From Taklimakanibacter deserti (GTDB lineage Bacteria; Pseudomonadota; Alphaproteobacteria; Rhizobiales; Aestuariivirgaceae), in assembly GCA_003574785.1 (NCBI GenBank), contig QORU01000005.1:248001-312000 (forward strand): a stretch of 64,000 nt of DNA, given 5' to 3'. The translations under genes were made by a program, and so were the position numbers. Below the pieces are notes generated by a model. That model was not told the DNA's origin, did no database searches, and worked only from the letters and a program-made list of their open reading frames with translations. Shown here piece after piece: positions 34,598-44,786 of the stretch. Position 1 is the first letter of the stretch. Every line of letters starts with the position of its first letter.

Positions 34598-35473
34598 ATG
34601 TCCGCGCACACCGTTTTGACCGCCCAGACCGTAGAAGACTGCATCATCGACCAGAGATGGGACGGTTACAGCAAGGAGGACCACGCCATCTGGGGCACGC
34701 TGTTCGAGCGCCAGCTCGCGACACTGAAGGGCCGCGTCGCCCAGGAATATCTCGACGGCCTCTCGGCGCTCGGCATCGGCCCGGAAGGCGTGCCCAATTT
34801 CGACCGCATGAATGCGAGGCTTCGCAAGATCACCGGCTGGGAGGTCGTCGCGGTGCCGGGCCTCATACCGTCGCGGCCTTTCTTCCAGATGCTCGCCAAC
34901 GGCCAGTTTCCGGCCGGAACCTTCATCAGGAGCCGCGAGCAGCTCGACTATCTGGAGGAGCCCGATATCTTCCACGATGTCTTCGGCCATGTGCCCCTTC
35001 TCACCAATCAGGCCTATGCCGACTACATGAACGAATATGGCCGTGTCGGGCTTCAGGGCATGGAACGAAAGGCGGTAAAATTCCTCGCCCGTCTCAACTG
35101 GTACACGATCGAGTTCGGGCTGATCCGCAAGCCCGAGGGCGTGCGCATCTATGGCGCCGGAATCGTCTCATCTTATGGCGAGGCGAAATATGTGGCGGGG
35201 GACAACTCCGCCCACGAGCTCGCCTTCGACTTAGAGCGCGTGCTCCGCACCGGCTATTATATCGACGACCTCCAGGCGAGCTATTTCGTGATCGATCGCT
35301 TCGAGGATCTGTTCGACTTGTTGGAGGGAAGGGATATCCTTGCGCTCATCGATGAGGTGCGCCCCGAGCCGACACTCACGCCTTTCGAAATACTGGAGCA
35401 AGACAAAGTCATCCGCAAAGGCACAGGCGAGTATTGGCGCGATTTCCCCAAGACCAAGACGAAGCTCAAATGA
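34598..35473 (+). CDS. phhA: phenylalanine 4-monooxygenase
   Basis: A 291-residue pterin-dependent hydroxylase. ATG 34598 is preceded by GAGGAG with 9-base spacing. The iron site is visible: two His in DIFHDVFGHVPLL and a Glu in LNWYTIEFGLI, and the pterin/substrate loop VPGLIPSRPFF is conserved. It converts phenylalanine to tyrosine with tetrahydrobiopterin-like cofactor and O2. The usual partner pterin-4a-carbinolamine dehydratase (phhB) is not in this window. Length fits bacterial single-domain enzymes, without the regulatory ACT domain. Confidence 0.95.
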   Translation: MSAHTVLTAQTVEDCIIDQRWDGYSKEDHAIWGTLFERQLATLKGRVAQEYLDGLSALGIGPEGVPNFDRMNARLRKITGWEVVAVPGLIPSRPFFQMLANGQFPAGTFIRSREQLDYLEEPDIFHDVFGHVPLLTNQAYADYMNEYGRVGLQGMERKAVKFLARLNWYTIEFGLIRKPEGVRIYGAGIVSSYGEAKYVAGDNSAHELAFDLERVLRTGYYIDDLQASYFVIDRFEDLFDLLEGRDILALIDEVRPEPTLTPFEILEQDKVIRKGTGEYWRDFPKTKTKLK

Positions 35474-35562
35474 AGAGGAATCTCCAGCCGCATCTGAACG
35501 CTCGCTTCCATGAGCGTATGTAAGCGTGGCTGTCTTTTTTCTGGATATCCTATGCAATAGTC

Positions 35563-36384
35563 TTGTTCCGGGGGCGCAAACAGCGAGCCGTTTGCTTGGA
35601 CCGGCGCCTATCCTGCACGTCAGCTCTCGCGGCAATTCTCGCTGCAGCGATGGTCATGGCTGGCCCGGTTGCGGCTGACGATCTGACTGCCGCTATAAAG
35701 GCGAGAGACAGCGAACAAGTTCAGGCGCTGCTCAGAGGTGGCGCGGACTCGAACCGCTCTTCGTCTTATGGGGGGCCGATAAATCTCGCAGCGGCGCTGG
35801 GCCCTCCGGAGATCGTGGTTGCGCTTCTCGATGCCGGAGCCGATCCGCAGATGCCGGGATTCGGGGGAATGAGCCCGCTGCACACGGCAGCACTGTCCGG
35901 CCAACCGGCGATCACTCGAATTCTCGTCCAGAGAGGAGCCCAGGTCGATGCGCTCGACAATCTGGGACGGACCGCGCTCCTCGTTTATGCATCCGGTGCG
36001 GCGCACAATCTCGATGTCCTGCAAATCTTGCTGAAAGCAGGTGCCAATCCCAATGCCGCAGAGCGAACGACAAATATCTCCGTCCTGCATTACATCGCTC
36101 AACAAGGAGAGGTAGAGGAGGCAGAGCTGCTTGTCGCGGCGGGTGCCAACTTAAATGCGAGAGACAATCTGTTCGGTCAAACGCCGCTCCACCATGCCAA
36201 CGCCTGCTGCAATGGCGCGATCGGCGCGATCGTCAATCACGAAATGGTTCGATTCCTGATCGCGCATGGAGCCGACATGAATGCTGAGGATATCAATGGC
36301 CGCACACCACTCTTCTATGTGCGAAAATGCTCGCCGAATGCAAGCTTGCTGATCGACATCATGTCCAAAGCAGGTGCGCATTGA
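35563..36384 (+). CDS. secreted ankyrin-repeat protein
   Basis: About 273 residues if started at TTG 35563; a second TTG at 35596 or a later ATG are alternatives, and no Shine-Dalgarno decides. A hydrophobic export signal (TSALAAILAAAMVMAGPVAA) comes first, so the protein is probably periplasmic. Six or so ankyrin repeats follow, with the usual TPLH..., LL.aGA..n marks (MSPLHTAALSGQ, GRTALLVYASG, FGQTPLHHAN, GRTPLFYVR). Periplasmic ankyrin proteins in rhizobia have no general function assigned; they mediate protein contacts. Codon use looks less G+C-biased than in neighbours. Confidence 0.8.
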   Translation: MFRGRKQRAVCLDRRLSCTSALAAILAAAMVMAGPVAADDLTAAIKARDSEQVQALLRGGADSNRSSSYGGPINLAAALGPPEIVVALLDAGADPQMPGFGGMSPLHTAALSGQPAITRILVQRGAQVDALDNLGRTALLVYASGAAHNLDVLQILLKAGANPNAAERTTNISVLHYIAQQGEVEEAELLVAAGANLNARDNLFGQTPLHHANACCNGAIGAIVNHEMVRFLIAHGADMNAEDINGRTPLFYVRKCSPNASLLIDIMSKAGAH

Positions 36385-36405
36385 ACTGCTGCGCTCGTAC
36401 GCGAG

Positions 36406-38520
36406 CTAATCCAGTCGCACCTGCACGCTCGCCGTGTGCCCGCGCGCGTCGATGACCGACAGGCGCGCAAATCCCCTGCCCGGCTTTTCCCACGCGGTCT
36501 CGCGGCGCGGCTCGCCGATCACGATCGGCAGGCCGTCGGCGAACCAGGTGAAGGGCGGGGCGCCGCCCATGGCCTTGAGCGCGAGTCCGGCCTCGCTGTC
36601 GCCGCCCGATAAATCGATCCGGGCTTCATCGGGCGGGAAGGAGATCACCAGCGGCGCATCGCCGGGCCCCGAAGCGGCGCTCTCCGGCAGGCCGTGCGGG
36701 CGGAAGCGTTGCAAAGCCGGCGGCAGATCGGAGGTGCGGGCGAAGATGACCCCTTCCGGCGCCGGCCGCAAGGGCGTGCGCTTCTCCGTTATCCGGGTGA
36801 AGGCATCGAAGAGGATCGGGGCCGCGGCGCTGCGGCCGATGAGATCGGAGACCGGCTCATTATCCGGCCGGCCGACCCATACGGCGATCGTGTTGGCGCC
36901 ATCGAAGCCGACCGCCCAGGCATCGCGATAGCCGTAGGACGTGCCGGTCTTGTAGGCGATCTTGCCGGGAAGGGCATTCTGCGGCGGCGGCGCATCGATC
37001 AGCACATCTGCCACTTGCCAGGCCGCCGCCTTGTCGAACAGACGGCGCGGCGGCGCAGCGCTGCTTCTGTCCTGAGGGCGCCAGACGAGCGGCAGCGCCT
37101 CGCCGTCGCGCGCCAGAGCGAGATAGAGGGTCGCGAGATCGGTGAGCTTCACCCCTGCTCCGCCCAGGCCGACGGCCAGGCCGGGTGCGGCGTCGAGCGG
37201 CAATCGCGGCGCAGCGCCGGCATTCTTCATGCGCGCGATCAGGCGATTGGGCCCCAAGGCATTGAGCAGCATCACCGCCGGCACATTGAGCGACTGCTGC
37301 AGCGCCCGGCGCATGGTCACGGTTCCCTGAAAGGCCTCGTCGAAATTTTCCGGCCGATAGATGCCGAAGCGGATGGGCCGATCGTCGACCAGCGTCTCGG
37401 GATGCGCCAGCCCATCCTCGAAGGCGAGGCCATAGATGAAGGGTTTCAGCGTCGAGCCGGGCGAGCGCAGGGATTGGGCGAGATCGATCTGGCCGGCGCG
37501 CGCCTTGTCGAAATAGCCGACGCCGCCGACATGCGCCCTGACCTCACCGGTGGCGTTGTCGACGGCGATGATGGCGACGGACACCCCGCCGCCGAGCGTT
37601 GCCGCCCGTTCCCGGGCCAGGTTTTCGAGCTGCTCCTGCAGGGGTCGCGAGATCGTCGTGGCCTCGACGAGATTGATCTTCCTGTGCGGTCCGCGATTCC
37701 GCTTGACCAAGCGCTCGGCCACATGCGCGGCGAACATCGGGAAGAGCTTGCGCGCCTGGGGCGCCGGCTCGACTTCGGCGGCCTTGACCTGATCGGCATT
37801 GATGATGCCCTTGCGCATCAGGAGGTCGAGCACGCGGCCGCGTGCGCCCCGCGCGGCGCGGGGGAAACGGTCGGGCCGGCGCGTTTCCGGCGCCTGCGGC
37901 AAGGCCACCAGCAAAGCCGCTTCGGCGGTCGAAAGATGCTTCGGCTCCTTGCCGAAATAGGCGAGCGAGGCCGCACGCGTGCCTTCGAGATTGCCGCCAT
38001 AGGGTGCGAGCGCCAGATAGAGGGCGAGGATCTCGTCCTTGCTCAGCCGGTTTTCGATCTGCACCGCGCGGATCATCTCGGCCGCCTTGGCGGCGAGCGT
38101 GCGCTCAGGCCGGGGCTCCAGCAGGCGCGCAACTTGCATGGTGATGGTCGAGCCGCCCGAGACGACGCGGCCATGGCGGACGATCTGCCAGGCGGCGCGC
38201 AGCATCGCCACCGGATCGACGCCGTGATGCGCATAGAAGCGCTTGTCCTCATAGGCGATCAGCATGGAGAGGAAGCGCCGATCGACGTCTTGCGGCGATG
38301 CCGGCAGTCGCCAATAGCCGCCGGCGGTCGTGAACGGCCGCAACAGCCGGCCATCGCGATCCACCACCAGCGGCGAAAAATGGAGATCATCGCCCAAGGG
38401 CGCCGGTCCGAGGCGCTTCATCGCTTCCGACAACACGAAGCCGCCCGCATTCACGACGAATATCGTCGTGAATACCACGGCGCACAGTATATGGAAGCGC
38501 CGGGATCTCTTCATGCTCAC
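36406..38520 (-). CDS. pbpC: penicillin-binding protein 1C
   Basis: A 704-residue bifunctional cell-wall synthase. After an N-terminal membrane anchor (FHILCAVVFTTIFVVNAGGFVL) comes the glycosyltransferase domain with YEDKRFYAHHGVDPVAMLRA and GGSTITMQVARLLEP, then the transpeptidase with SPGSTLKPFIYGL (SxxK), and KTGTSYGYRDAWAVGF (KTG), and the C-terminal PBP1C-specific domain ending in ...SVIDARGHTASVQVRLD. It polymerises or cross-links peptidoglycan. Its start overlaps the stop of the alpha-2-macroglobulin gene (ATGA), the conserved yfhM-pbpC arrangement thought to link envelope repair to protease trapping. Confidence 0.95.
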   Translation of the reverse strand: MSMKRSRRFHILCAVVFTTIFVVNAGGFVLSEAMKRLGPAPLGDDLHFSPLVVDRDGRLLRPFTTAGGYWRLPASPQDVDRRFLSMLIAYEDKRFYAHHGVDPVAMLRAAWQIVRHGRVVSGGSTITMQVARLLEPRPERTLAAKAAEMIRAVQIENRLSKDEILALYLALAPYGGNLEGTRAASLAYFGKEPKHLSTAEAALLVALPQAPETRRPDRFPRAARGARGRVLDLLMRKGIINADQVKAAEVEPAPQARKLFPMFAAHVAERLVKRNRGPHRKINLVEATTISRPLQEQLENLARERAATLGGGVSVAIIAVDNATGEVRAHVGGVGYFDKARAGQIDLAQSLRSPGSTLKPFIYGLAFEDGLAHPETLVDDRPIRFGIYRPENFDEAFQGTVTMRRALQQSLNVPAVMLLNALGPNRLIARMKNAGAAPRLPLDAAPGLAVGLGGAGVKLTDLATLYLALARDGEALPLVWRPQDRSSAAPPRRLFDKAAAWQVADVLIDAPPPQNALPGKIAYKTGTSYGYRDAWAVGFDGANTIAVWVGRPDNEPVSDLIGRSAAAPILFDAFTRITEKRTPLRPAPEGVIFARTSDLPPALQRFRPHGLPESAASGPGDAPLVISFPPDEARIDLSGGDSEAGLALKAMGGAPPFTWFADGLPIVIGEPRRETAWEKPGRGFARLSVIDARGHTASVQVRLD

Positions 38521-41500
38521 CGCTCGATCACGCTCATCGTCGTCGTCGCGAGCGTTGCATTGCGGTCGGGCCGGTACATGTCCTCCACGGTGGCGCCCGG
38601 CAGTGCATATTGGCCCGGCGCCACGGCGCGGACGATATAGGCAAGCTTGGCGCTCTGATCCGTGAAGGCCGCGACGAAGCGATCGTCGCGGAACTCGGTA
38701 TAGGTCACATCGGTGAGGTCGGTGAGCCAGGACAGGCTGCCGGTGCTGCCCGTGGCGACGAGTTGCGGATTCTCGATCTCGAGGCCCGCCGGCAGGCGAT
38801 CGACCAGCAGGAAATTGCCGGTCTGGTCGTTGCCGTCGCGGCTGGCCGTGAGCACCACCACGAGACGCGTATTCTGCTCGACCCGTGCCGGATCGACCGG
38901 CTTGCCGTCGAGCGTGTAGTAGATGCGCATGAGCCTCATGCCGTTGGAAGACGGAGGCTCGGGCACTTGCGGCGCGCCCGAGACCGCGACCACGGCCTGG
39001 AGCGGCGTCGAGCCGAGATTGCTGACCTTGTGCGCCTCATCGAGGGCCGGCCCCTGATAGACCTTGTAGAAGGCGCCCTGATGGGCGGAACCGTCGACAT
39101 CGAGCTCGACCGCGCGGGCCTGCTCGACGATGCTGCGCGCCGCCAGCACCATCCAGGTCATCTCCTGGGTGGAAGCGTAGCGGGATTTGGCGCGCTCATC
39201 GCTGATCACCTTCAGCGCCGCCTGGATCACCGGCGGAGCGGCATTGCCCTTCTCGGCGAGCGCCACGATGGCGGCGGCATCGCGCAGCGGCGAGCCGTAA
39301 TAGCCCCAGGCCGCGGGGATTGTGCCATCGGCCTCGCTTTGCAGGACATCGGCCGCCGACTGGAACGCCGCATTGGCGCGCGGCTTGTCGCCGAGCATGC
39401 CGAGAGCGGCGGCGATCTGCGCCCGCGCCATCGCCGTGCCGAACTGATCGATCTTGGTATCGGCGAAGTATTTGAGATCACCGGCAGGGGCCCGTCCGGC
39501 GCGCGCCAAAGTGTAGAGAGCATAGGCGACATCCTCGCCCTTGCCCTGCTGCACATAAGGCGAGTTGCCCACCTGGTTGCGCAGATAGTCGACCGCCTGG
39601 TTGAGAGCGTCTTCCGGCACCGCAAAGCCCTTCTCGCGCGCCCTGAGCAGGAAATCGGTCACGTAGGAGGAGAGCCACAGATCTCCGCTGTAGGAGTTCC
39701 ACAGGCCGAAGGCGCCGTTCGTGTCCTGGCGCGCCAGCAGCCGCTGCACCGTGTCGGCGAGACGGTCTTTCACCGACCCGTCGAGATCGAGATCATTACC
39801 GCCGAGCTCCGAAAGATAGAGCAGCGGCAATGCCCGGCTCACGAGCTGCTCGGAGCAGCCATAGGGATAGCGGTCGAGATCGCGCATCAGGCTCGGAACA
39901 TCGAGCGCGCTCAACGATCCGACCGAAAGCGACACGGCGCCGGTGCCCGCCACCATCTCGGCGATCAGATCCTTGCTGACCGTGATGCCGCCATTGGGCT
40001 CGATCGTATGCACCATGCGGCGCGTCACCGGTGGATTGGCCGGCTCGACGGCGAGCGTAAAACTCTGGTCGATCGCGGCATCGCCTAACCCTGAGAGCGT
40101 TGCCGTGAACCGCACCGTGCCGATGCCCGACGCGGTGATCGGGATGTTGACCGGCGTACGGGAGCCGACCGCGCCGATCTTCACGGTCTGATGGAGAAGC
40201 GCCGGATCGACGCCGATCGGGCCGTCGACATCGACGCTGAGCGCATAGTCGCCGGGGACGGCCTCGGCATTGAGGAGATCGAGGCGCAAGCGCGACTGGT
40301 CGCCCGAGCCGAGGAAGCGCGGCAGGGTGCCGGCGATCACCACCGGATCGCGCGCGATCACATCGACGGAAGCATGGCCGACCTTGGTCGGCGTCCACGC
40401 CACCGCCATGACGCGGATGGTGCCGTTGAAGGCCGGAATGTCGAAGGGCACCTCGGCCGTGCCGTCGGCCGCCACCTCGACGATGCCGGAAAACAAAGCG
40501 AGCGGCGGCTGTGTGGGGGGCGGGCTCTGGAAATTGCCGGCGCCGCCATCGCCGCCGGAACGGATCTGGCCGCGATTGCCGCCCATGCCGTCGATCAGCT
40601 GGCCGTAAATGTCGTGCAGCGCCGCCGACAGACGCTTCTGCCCGTAATAATAGGTCTCGGGCTCCGGCGACTTGTAGTTGGTGAGATTGAGAATGCCGAC
40701 ATCGACGGCCGCCACGGTGACATAGGCCTTTTCGCCGGCGAGCCCGTCGATCTTCACCGGCACCTTCAAGGTCTGGCGCGGCTTCATCACATTGGCCGGC
40801 GTCAGCGAAACTTTCAGCGTGCGCTCGTTGCGGTCGATGCCGAACCAGGCGAGGCCGATCGACCGCGTCGGCATGCGCTTGGCGGCGATGTCCATCGGCC
40901 GGAAATGGGTGACGACGACATAGGCGCCGGTGCCCCAATCGCTGCCGACCTTGACCGGAACGGTCGTGCCGCTGTCCGGCACGTCGATGAGCTCGGAAGC
41001 GAACAGCTTCTCGCCGACCACTTGCACCGAAGCCTTGCCGGCAAAGCGGGCATCGATCTTGACGGTGAGCGTGTCGCCCGTTTTCACCGAGGTCTGGTCG
41101 AGGGCGACCGGCAGCAGGTCCGGCGTATTGGCATTTTCGGAGATGTAATAGCCGGCATAGAAGCTGGTGGAGGACGGCGCCAGCCCGTCGCTGGCGATTT
41201 CGAGACGATACTGGCCCCATTGCACCGGCGCACTGATCGAGGCCGGCTTGTCGGCAGCGATATCGACCGTGCCGCCGGTTACCTTGCGGGCCGTGGTGAC
41301 GGCCTCGTAGCTCCAGCGATTGTTGGTCTTGTACCACTGATAGGTGGTCGAGAGCCGCTTGAGCACCCAGGTCGCGCCCTTCGCCGCCGCGCGATTGCCT
41401 TGCGGATCGATGGCGATGGCATTGAAGACCGCCTGCTGGCCTTCGCCGGCTTCGCCTTCCTGCTTCAATCCCAGCATATTGCCGGTCGCGGCGATCGGCA

Positions 41501-43733
41501 GCGATGCCGTGCGCACCACACCGCGCCCGCCTGATTCCTTCATGCGGATGGTGAAATTCGCCTTGAGCGGACGCGACGTCGTCGGCAGCTGCGGCAGGGG
41601 CATGGTGATGTCGGCATGGCCCTTGTCGTCGGTCTGGGCGAGATCACCGATGGTGTTCTGCACCGCATCGACATTTTCATCCGACAGGCCGAAGACATAA
41701 TCCTTCCACTGCTCGAAAGGCTGGCTGTCGACGGAGACGGAGACATCGCCCTCGACGTCGAGCCTGGCGGCGGGCGCGCCGAAGAGATAGCGCCCATCGA
41801 CGGTGAGGCTGGCACCGATATTGCGGTCGATGCGCGTGCCATTGGCCTTCAGGTCGAACTCGATGCGATCGGGGATGTAGTCCTCGACCAGGAAGCTGGT
41901 CTCGCCGATCGAAGCCCCCTTGGGATCGGTATAGGCGAGGACGCGCCAGGTGCCGCCGGCGGCCGAGGCGATCAGCGGGATATCGAGAATGCGTCCGCCG
42001 GCGCCCTGGTCGTTCAGCACGGTGCGGGAATATTCGACCCCATCGGGACGCTGGACCACCAGCGTGACGGGCACATTGGCTAGGCCGTTGGCGTTGCCGT
42101 CGCGCAACAACAGGGCGGCGTGAACCGTCTCGCCACGGCGATAGACGCCGCGCTCCACATAGACGAAGGCATCCGCCGGACCCGGCGGGTCGCGGCCGGT
42201 GACGCCGCGATCGGAGAAGTCGAAGGCCGACCGTGTGATGTCGATAAAGGCATAATCGTTCTTGTCGTCGGAGGCGACCACGAGCGCCGGCTCGAGCCCG
42301 TCCTCGCCCTTGGTGAGGCCGGAATCGAAGAACGCGGCGCCCGCCGCATCCGTCTTCGCGCTGCCGAGGATTTCATTATTACGGGCGATGAGCCTGACGG
42401 TGACATCGCCGAGCGGGCTGGCGGAAGCGATGGAGCGCAGGAAGACATGTAAGCCGTCCTTGCTCCTCAGCGTCGACAGGCCGAGGTCCGAGACCACGAA
42501 CCATTGCGTGGCGAGCTGGCTCTCTCCTTCCGCCACCCTGTCCTCGGGCTCGGCCGTCATCACATAGAGGCCGGGCTCGATCTTGCCCAAGGCCTCGTCC
42601 ACCGGAAAGGCGGTGGTCACGTCCTCATTGGGCGTGCTGAGGAGATCCATCGTGCCTTCCCAGACCTTCTCGCCTTTGCTGCGGGCGATTTCGGCCGCCT
42701 GGAAATCATAGACCTGGTTGAGGAAGGTCGAATCGATGACCGCGGACAGCAGGCTGCGGTCGCCAATGCGATAGAGCTCTAGCTTCGCTTTGGTGGCGTT
42801 GACCGAAACCAGCGGGATGCCGCTCTGGCCCGAGCGCGGCAGCACATAGGACTTGCCGACGAATTGCACCGAGGGAGTCCGGTCGCGCACATAGATCTCG
42901 TATTGGGCGTCCTGCAGCAGGTTTTCGTCCACCGCCGAGGGCAGTCCCTGGCGCACGGTGACCTTGTAGCGCGCGCCGTGCTTCAGGCCTTCGAGGCAGA
43001 GCTTGGCGCCATCGACCGTCACGGCCGAGACGGGGCCTGGATCTTGCGTGAAATAGGGGGCGAAATCGCTGACCGAATTGGCGAGCGGGTCGGAGAACTG
43101 GAAGCACAGGCGGGGCTGCGGGGCATCGCTTTCGACCGTGTAGTCGGTGATGCGGAAGCCATGCGTCTTGCGCAATTCCTCGTAGGCCTGCCGGATCTCG
43201 GCATTCTCGATGAGCTCCAGGCTGGCGCGGTAGGCATTGAGCGCCGGCCGCCAGTCCTCACGCTTGACCAGCGCCTCAGCGATATCGTTGAGCGCCGAGG
43301 CTTTTTGGTCATTCGTGCCGGCGAGCTGATAGGCCCTGACCGAGGCGCCAAGCGCCTTGTAGGGCAATTCATAGCCGTCCTGGGAATTGAAGGGCTCGGC
43401 GGTGAGCAGGAGATCGGCGAGCTTTTGCCAGTTGGCCTGATCACTGAGGTTGAGCGCCAGCATCTGCTCAACCACCACTGCGGCATTGCGGTTGTTGCCT
43501 TGGGCCGTCGCCGCATCCAGTTCCTGCTGGAGCTCAGGCAGCGTCTTCTTGAGGGTCTTGCCGATCTTGGCGATCGTGTCCCGGTAGTTGTCGGCGGCAT
43601 AGGCATAGTTGTCGATGGGAAAAGGTGCGGCAGCGCGCGTGGGCGCCGCTAAGAGCCCGAACAGCGCCAAAGCGATCAACAATCGGAAAATATGAAGGCT
43701 GAAGCCGATGCTACGCGCTGCTACTGGATTCAT
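38517..43733 (-). CDS. bacterial alpha-2-macroglobulin family protein (YfhM type)
   Basis: A 1738-residue exported protein. ATG 43733 lies behind GGAGG (5-base spacing) and gives a signal peptide (IFRLLIALALFGLLAAPTRAAA) with no lipobox, unlike the E. coli lipoprotein. A helical/TPR-like N-terminal part is followed by many MG beta domains, the bait-like region, and the thioester motif C-S-E-Q (Cys about residue 1293) in DLDRYPYGCSEQLVSRALPLL, then the helical toroid and receptor-type end. Family members trap attacking proteases in the periplasm by covalent capture. It is co-transcribed with pbpC. Length is typical. Confidence 0.94.
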   Translation of the reverse strand: MNPVAARSIGFSLHIFRLLIALALFGLLAAPTRAAAPFPIDNYAYAADNYRDTIAKIGKTLKKTLPELQQELDAATAQGNNRNAAVVVEQMLALNLSDQANWQKLADLLLTAEPFNSQDGYELPYKALGASVRAYQLAGTNDQKASALNDIAEALVKREDWRPALNAYRASLELIENAEIRQAYEELRKTHGFRITDYTVESDAPQPRLCFQFSDPLANSVSDFAPYFTQDPGPVSAVTVDGAKLCLEGLKHGARYKVTVRQGLPSAVDENLLQDAQYEIYVRDRTPSVQFVGKSYVLPRSGQSGIPLVSVNATKAKLELYRIGDRSLLSAVIDSTFLNQVYDFQAAEIARSKGEKVWEGTMDLLSTPNEDVTTAFPVDEALGKIEPGLYVMTAEPEDRVAEGESQLATQWFVVSDLGLSTLRSKDGLHVFLRSIASASPLGDVTVRLIARNNEILGSAKTDAAGAAFFDSGLTKGEDGLEPALVVASDDKNDYAFIDITRSAFDFSDRGVTGRDPPGPADAFVYVERGVYRRGETVHAALLLRDGNANGLANVPVTLVVQRPDGVEYSRTVLNDQGAGGRILDIPLIASAAGGTWRVLAYTDPKGASIGETSFLVEDYIPDRIEFDLKANGTRIDRNIGASLTVDGRYLFGAPAARLDVEGDVSVSVDSQPFEQWKDYVFGLSDENVDAVQNTIGDLAQTDDKGHADITMPLPQLPTTSRPLKANFTIRMKESGGRGVVRTASLPIAATGNMLGLKQEGEAGEGQQAVFNAIAIDPQGNRAAAKGATWVLKRLSTTYQWYKTNNRWSYEAVTTARKVTGGTVDIAADKPASISAPVQWGQYRLEIASDGLAPSSTSFYAGYYISENANTPDLLPVALDQTSVKTGDTLTVKIDARFAGKASVQVVGEKLFASELIDVPDSGTTVPVKVGSDWGTGAYVVVTHFRPMDIAAKRMPTRSIGLAWFGIDRNERTLKVSLTPANVMKPRQTLKVPVKIDGLAGEKAYVTVAAVDVGILNLTNYKSPEPETYYYGQKRLSAALHDIYGQLIDGMGGNRGQIRSGGDGGAGNFQSPPPTQPPLALFSGIVEVAADGTAEVPFDIPAFNGTIRVMAVAWTPTKVGHASVDVIARDPVVIAGTLPRFLGSGDQSRLRLDLLNAEAVPGDYALSVDVDGPIGVDPALLHQTVKIGAVGSRTPVNIPITASGIGTVRFTATLSGLGDAAIDQSFTLAVEPANPPVTRRMVHTIEPNGGITVSKDLIAEMVAGTGAVSLSVGSLSALDVPSLMRDLDRYPYGCSEQLVSRALPLLYLSELGGNDLDLDGSVKDRLADTVQRLLARQDTNGAFGLWNSYSGDLWLSSYVTDFLLRAREKGFAVPEDALNQAVDYLRNQVGNSPYVQQGKGEDVAYALYTLARAGRAPAGDLKYFADTKIDQFGTAMARAQIAAALGMLGDKPRANAAFQSAADVLQSEADGTIPAAWGYYGSPLRDAAAIVALAEKGNAAPPVIQAALKVISDERAKSRYASTQEMTWMVLAARSIVEQARAVELDVDGSAHQGAFYKVYQGPALDEAHKVSNLGSTPLQAVVAVSGAPQVPEPPSSNGMRLMRIYYTLDGKPVDPARVEQNTRLVVVLTASRDGNDQTGNFLLVDRLPAGLEIENPQLVATGSTGSLSWLTDLTDVTYTEFRDDRFVAAFTDQSAKLAYIVRAVAPGQYALPGATVEDMYRPDRNATLATTTMSVIER

Positions 43734-43937
43734 CCTGTCCTCCCACGGGATAGGGTCGAGTGACACGGGCTGTGCCACCTATCGGGCTTGCATGACATTT
43801 ATACGGGTGTTCGTCGTCTGGCCTTGCCTAAAACTCCGGCTGGCATGGTAAGTGTCTTTCCTTCGTCCGACAATCGAGCAAAATTTTGACGTACCGTCTA
43901 TTGTCCGTGCCCGTTGGGGTGTTAGAGGAATCCGCCG

Positions 43938-44786
43938 ATGCCAGACTTGAATAAAAAAGTGCGAATTCCTACTGCCCCGCGGCAGGTCCTCACCATCTCA
44001 TCGCAAGTCGCTGTCGGCCTGGTCGGCAATTCGGTGGTCTATCCGACCTTGCTGGCCTTGGGCGTGACGCCGGTCGCGCTTTCGACCATCATGCTGTCCA
44101 ATCACCCGGGACATGCGCGCCCGGCGGGCATTGCCGTGCCGGCCGAGACGCTCGCCCGGATGCTGGAGCGTCTCATCGAACTCGGTCTCCTCGACCCGGA
44201 TGTCGTCGTGGTGACCGGCTATTTCGCCAATGAAGAGCAGATTGAGGCCATAGCCCCGATCATCGCCCGCTTGCCGAAATCGTTTTATTTATGCGACCCC
44301 ATCCTGGGCGATAGCCATACCGGGCTCTATGTCGCCGAAGCCATCGCCACGGCCATTCGCGACCGGCTGGTGCCGCTGGCGGACGGCCTGACACCCAATG
44401 CCTTCGAGCTCAGCTGGCTGACCGGCAAGGAGATCGGCGATATCCATGCGGCGCGCGCCGCGAGCCGATCACTCGCCGGCAAGTCGCTGGTGGTGACCTC
44501 CATTCCGCACGGCGATGCCCTCACCACGGCGCTGTTCGAGAAGGGCACGACGCTCACCGTCACGCGGCCGAAGCTGGCACCCGTTCCCCATGGCACCGGC
44601 GACCTTCTCTGCGGCCTTCTTGTCGGGCGGCTGGCGCAGGGCGACAGCTTCGCCAAGAGCCTCGGCTTCGCCGTCGCCGCGACCGAGCATATCATCGCCG
44701 CAAGCCTCGGCACGCTCAGCCTCGATCTCGCCTCGGGTCTCTCAGACATTGCAGCGATCGAGGCCTTCGCCGCCGTCCATGGCTGA
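43938..44786 (+). CDS. pdxY: pyridoxal kinase
   Basis: A 282-residue ribokinase-fold kinase with GAGGA ahead of its ATG. Marks are VLTISSQVAVGLVGNSVVYPTLLALGVTPVALSTIMLSNHPG (the 'S.vvyG.vGn...f.Lq..G..v..v.T..lsnh.g' start), CDPILGDSHTGLYVA and the phosphate-binding GTGDLLCGLLVGRLA. It phosphorylates pyridoxal (or pyridoxamine) to the PLP cofactor. Its 3' end overlaps a DUF429 gene by 8 bases, and a PLP-dependent dehydratase follows, so a three-gene operon linked by vitamin B6 chemistry is plausible. Confidence 0.93.
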   Translation: MPDLNKKVRIPTAPRQVLTISSQVAVGLVGNSVVYPTLLALGVTPVALSTIMLSNHPGHARPAGIAVPAETLARMLERLIELGLLDPDVVVVTGYFANEEQIEAIAPIIARLPKSFYLCDPILGDSHTGLYVAEAIATAIRDRLVPLADGLTPNAFELSWLTGKEIGDIHAARAASRSLAGKSLVVTSIPHGDALTTALFEKGTTLTVTRPKLAPVPHGTGDLLCGLLVGRLAQGDSFAKSLGFAVAATEHIIAASLGTLSLDLASGLSDIAAIEAFAAVHG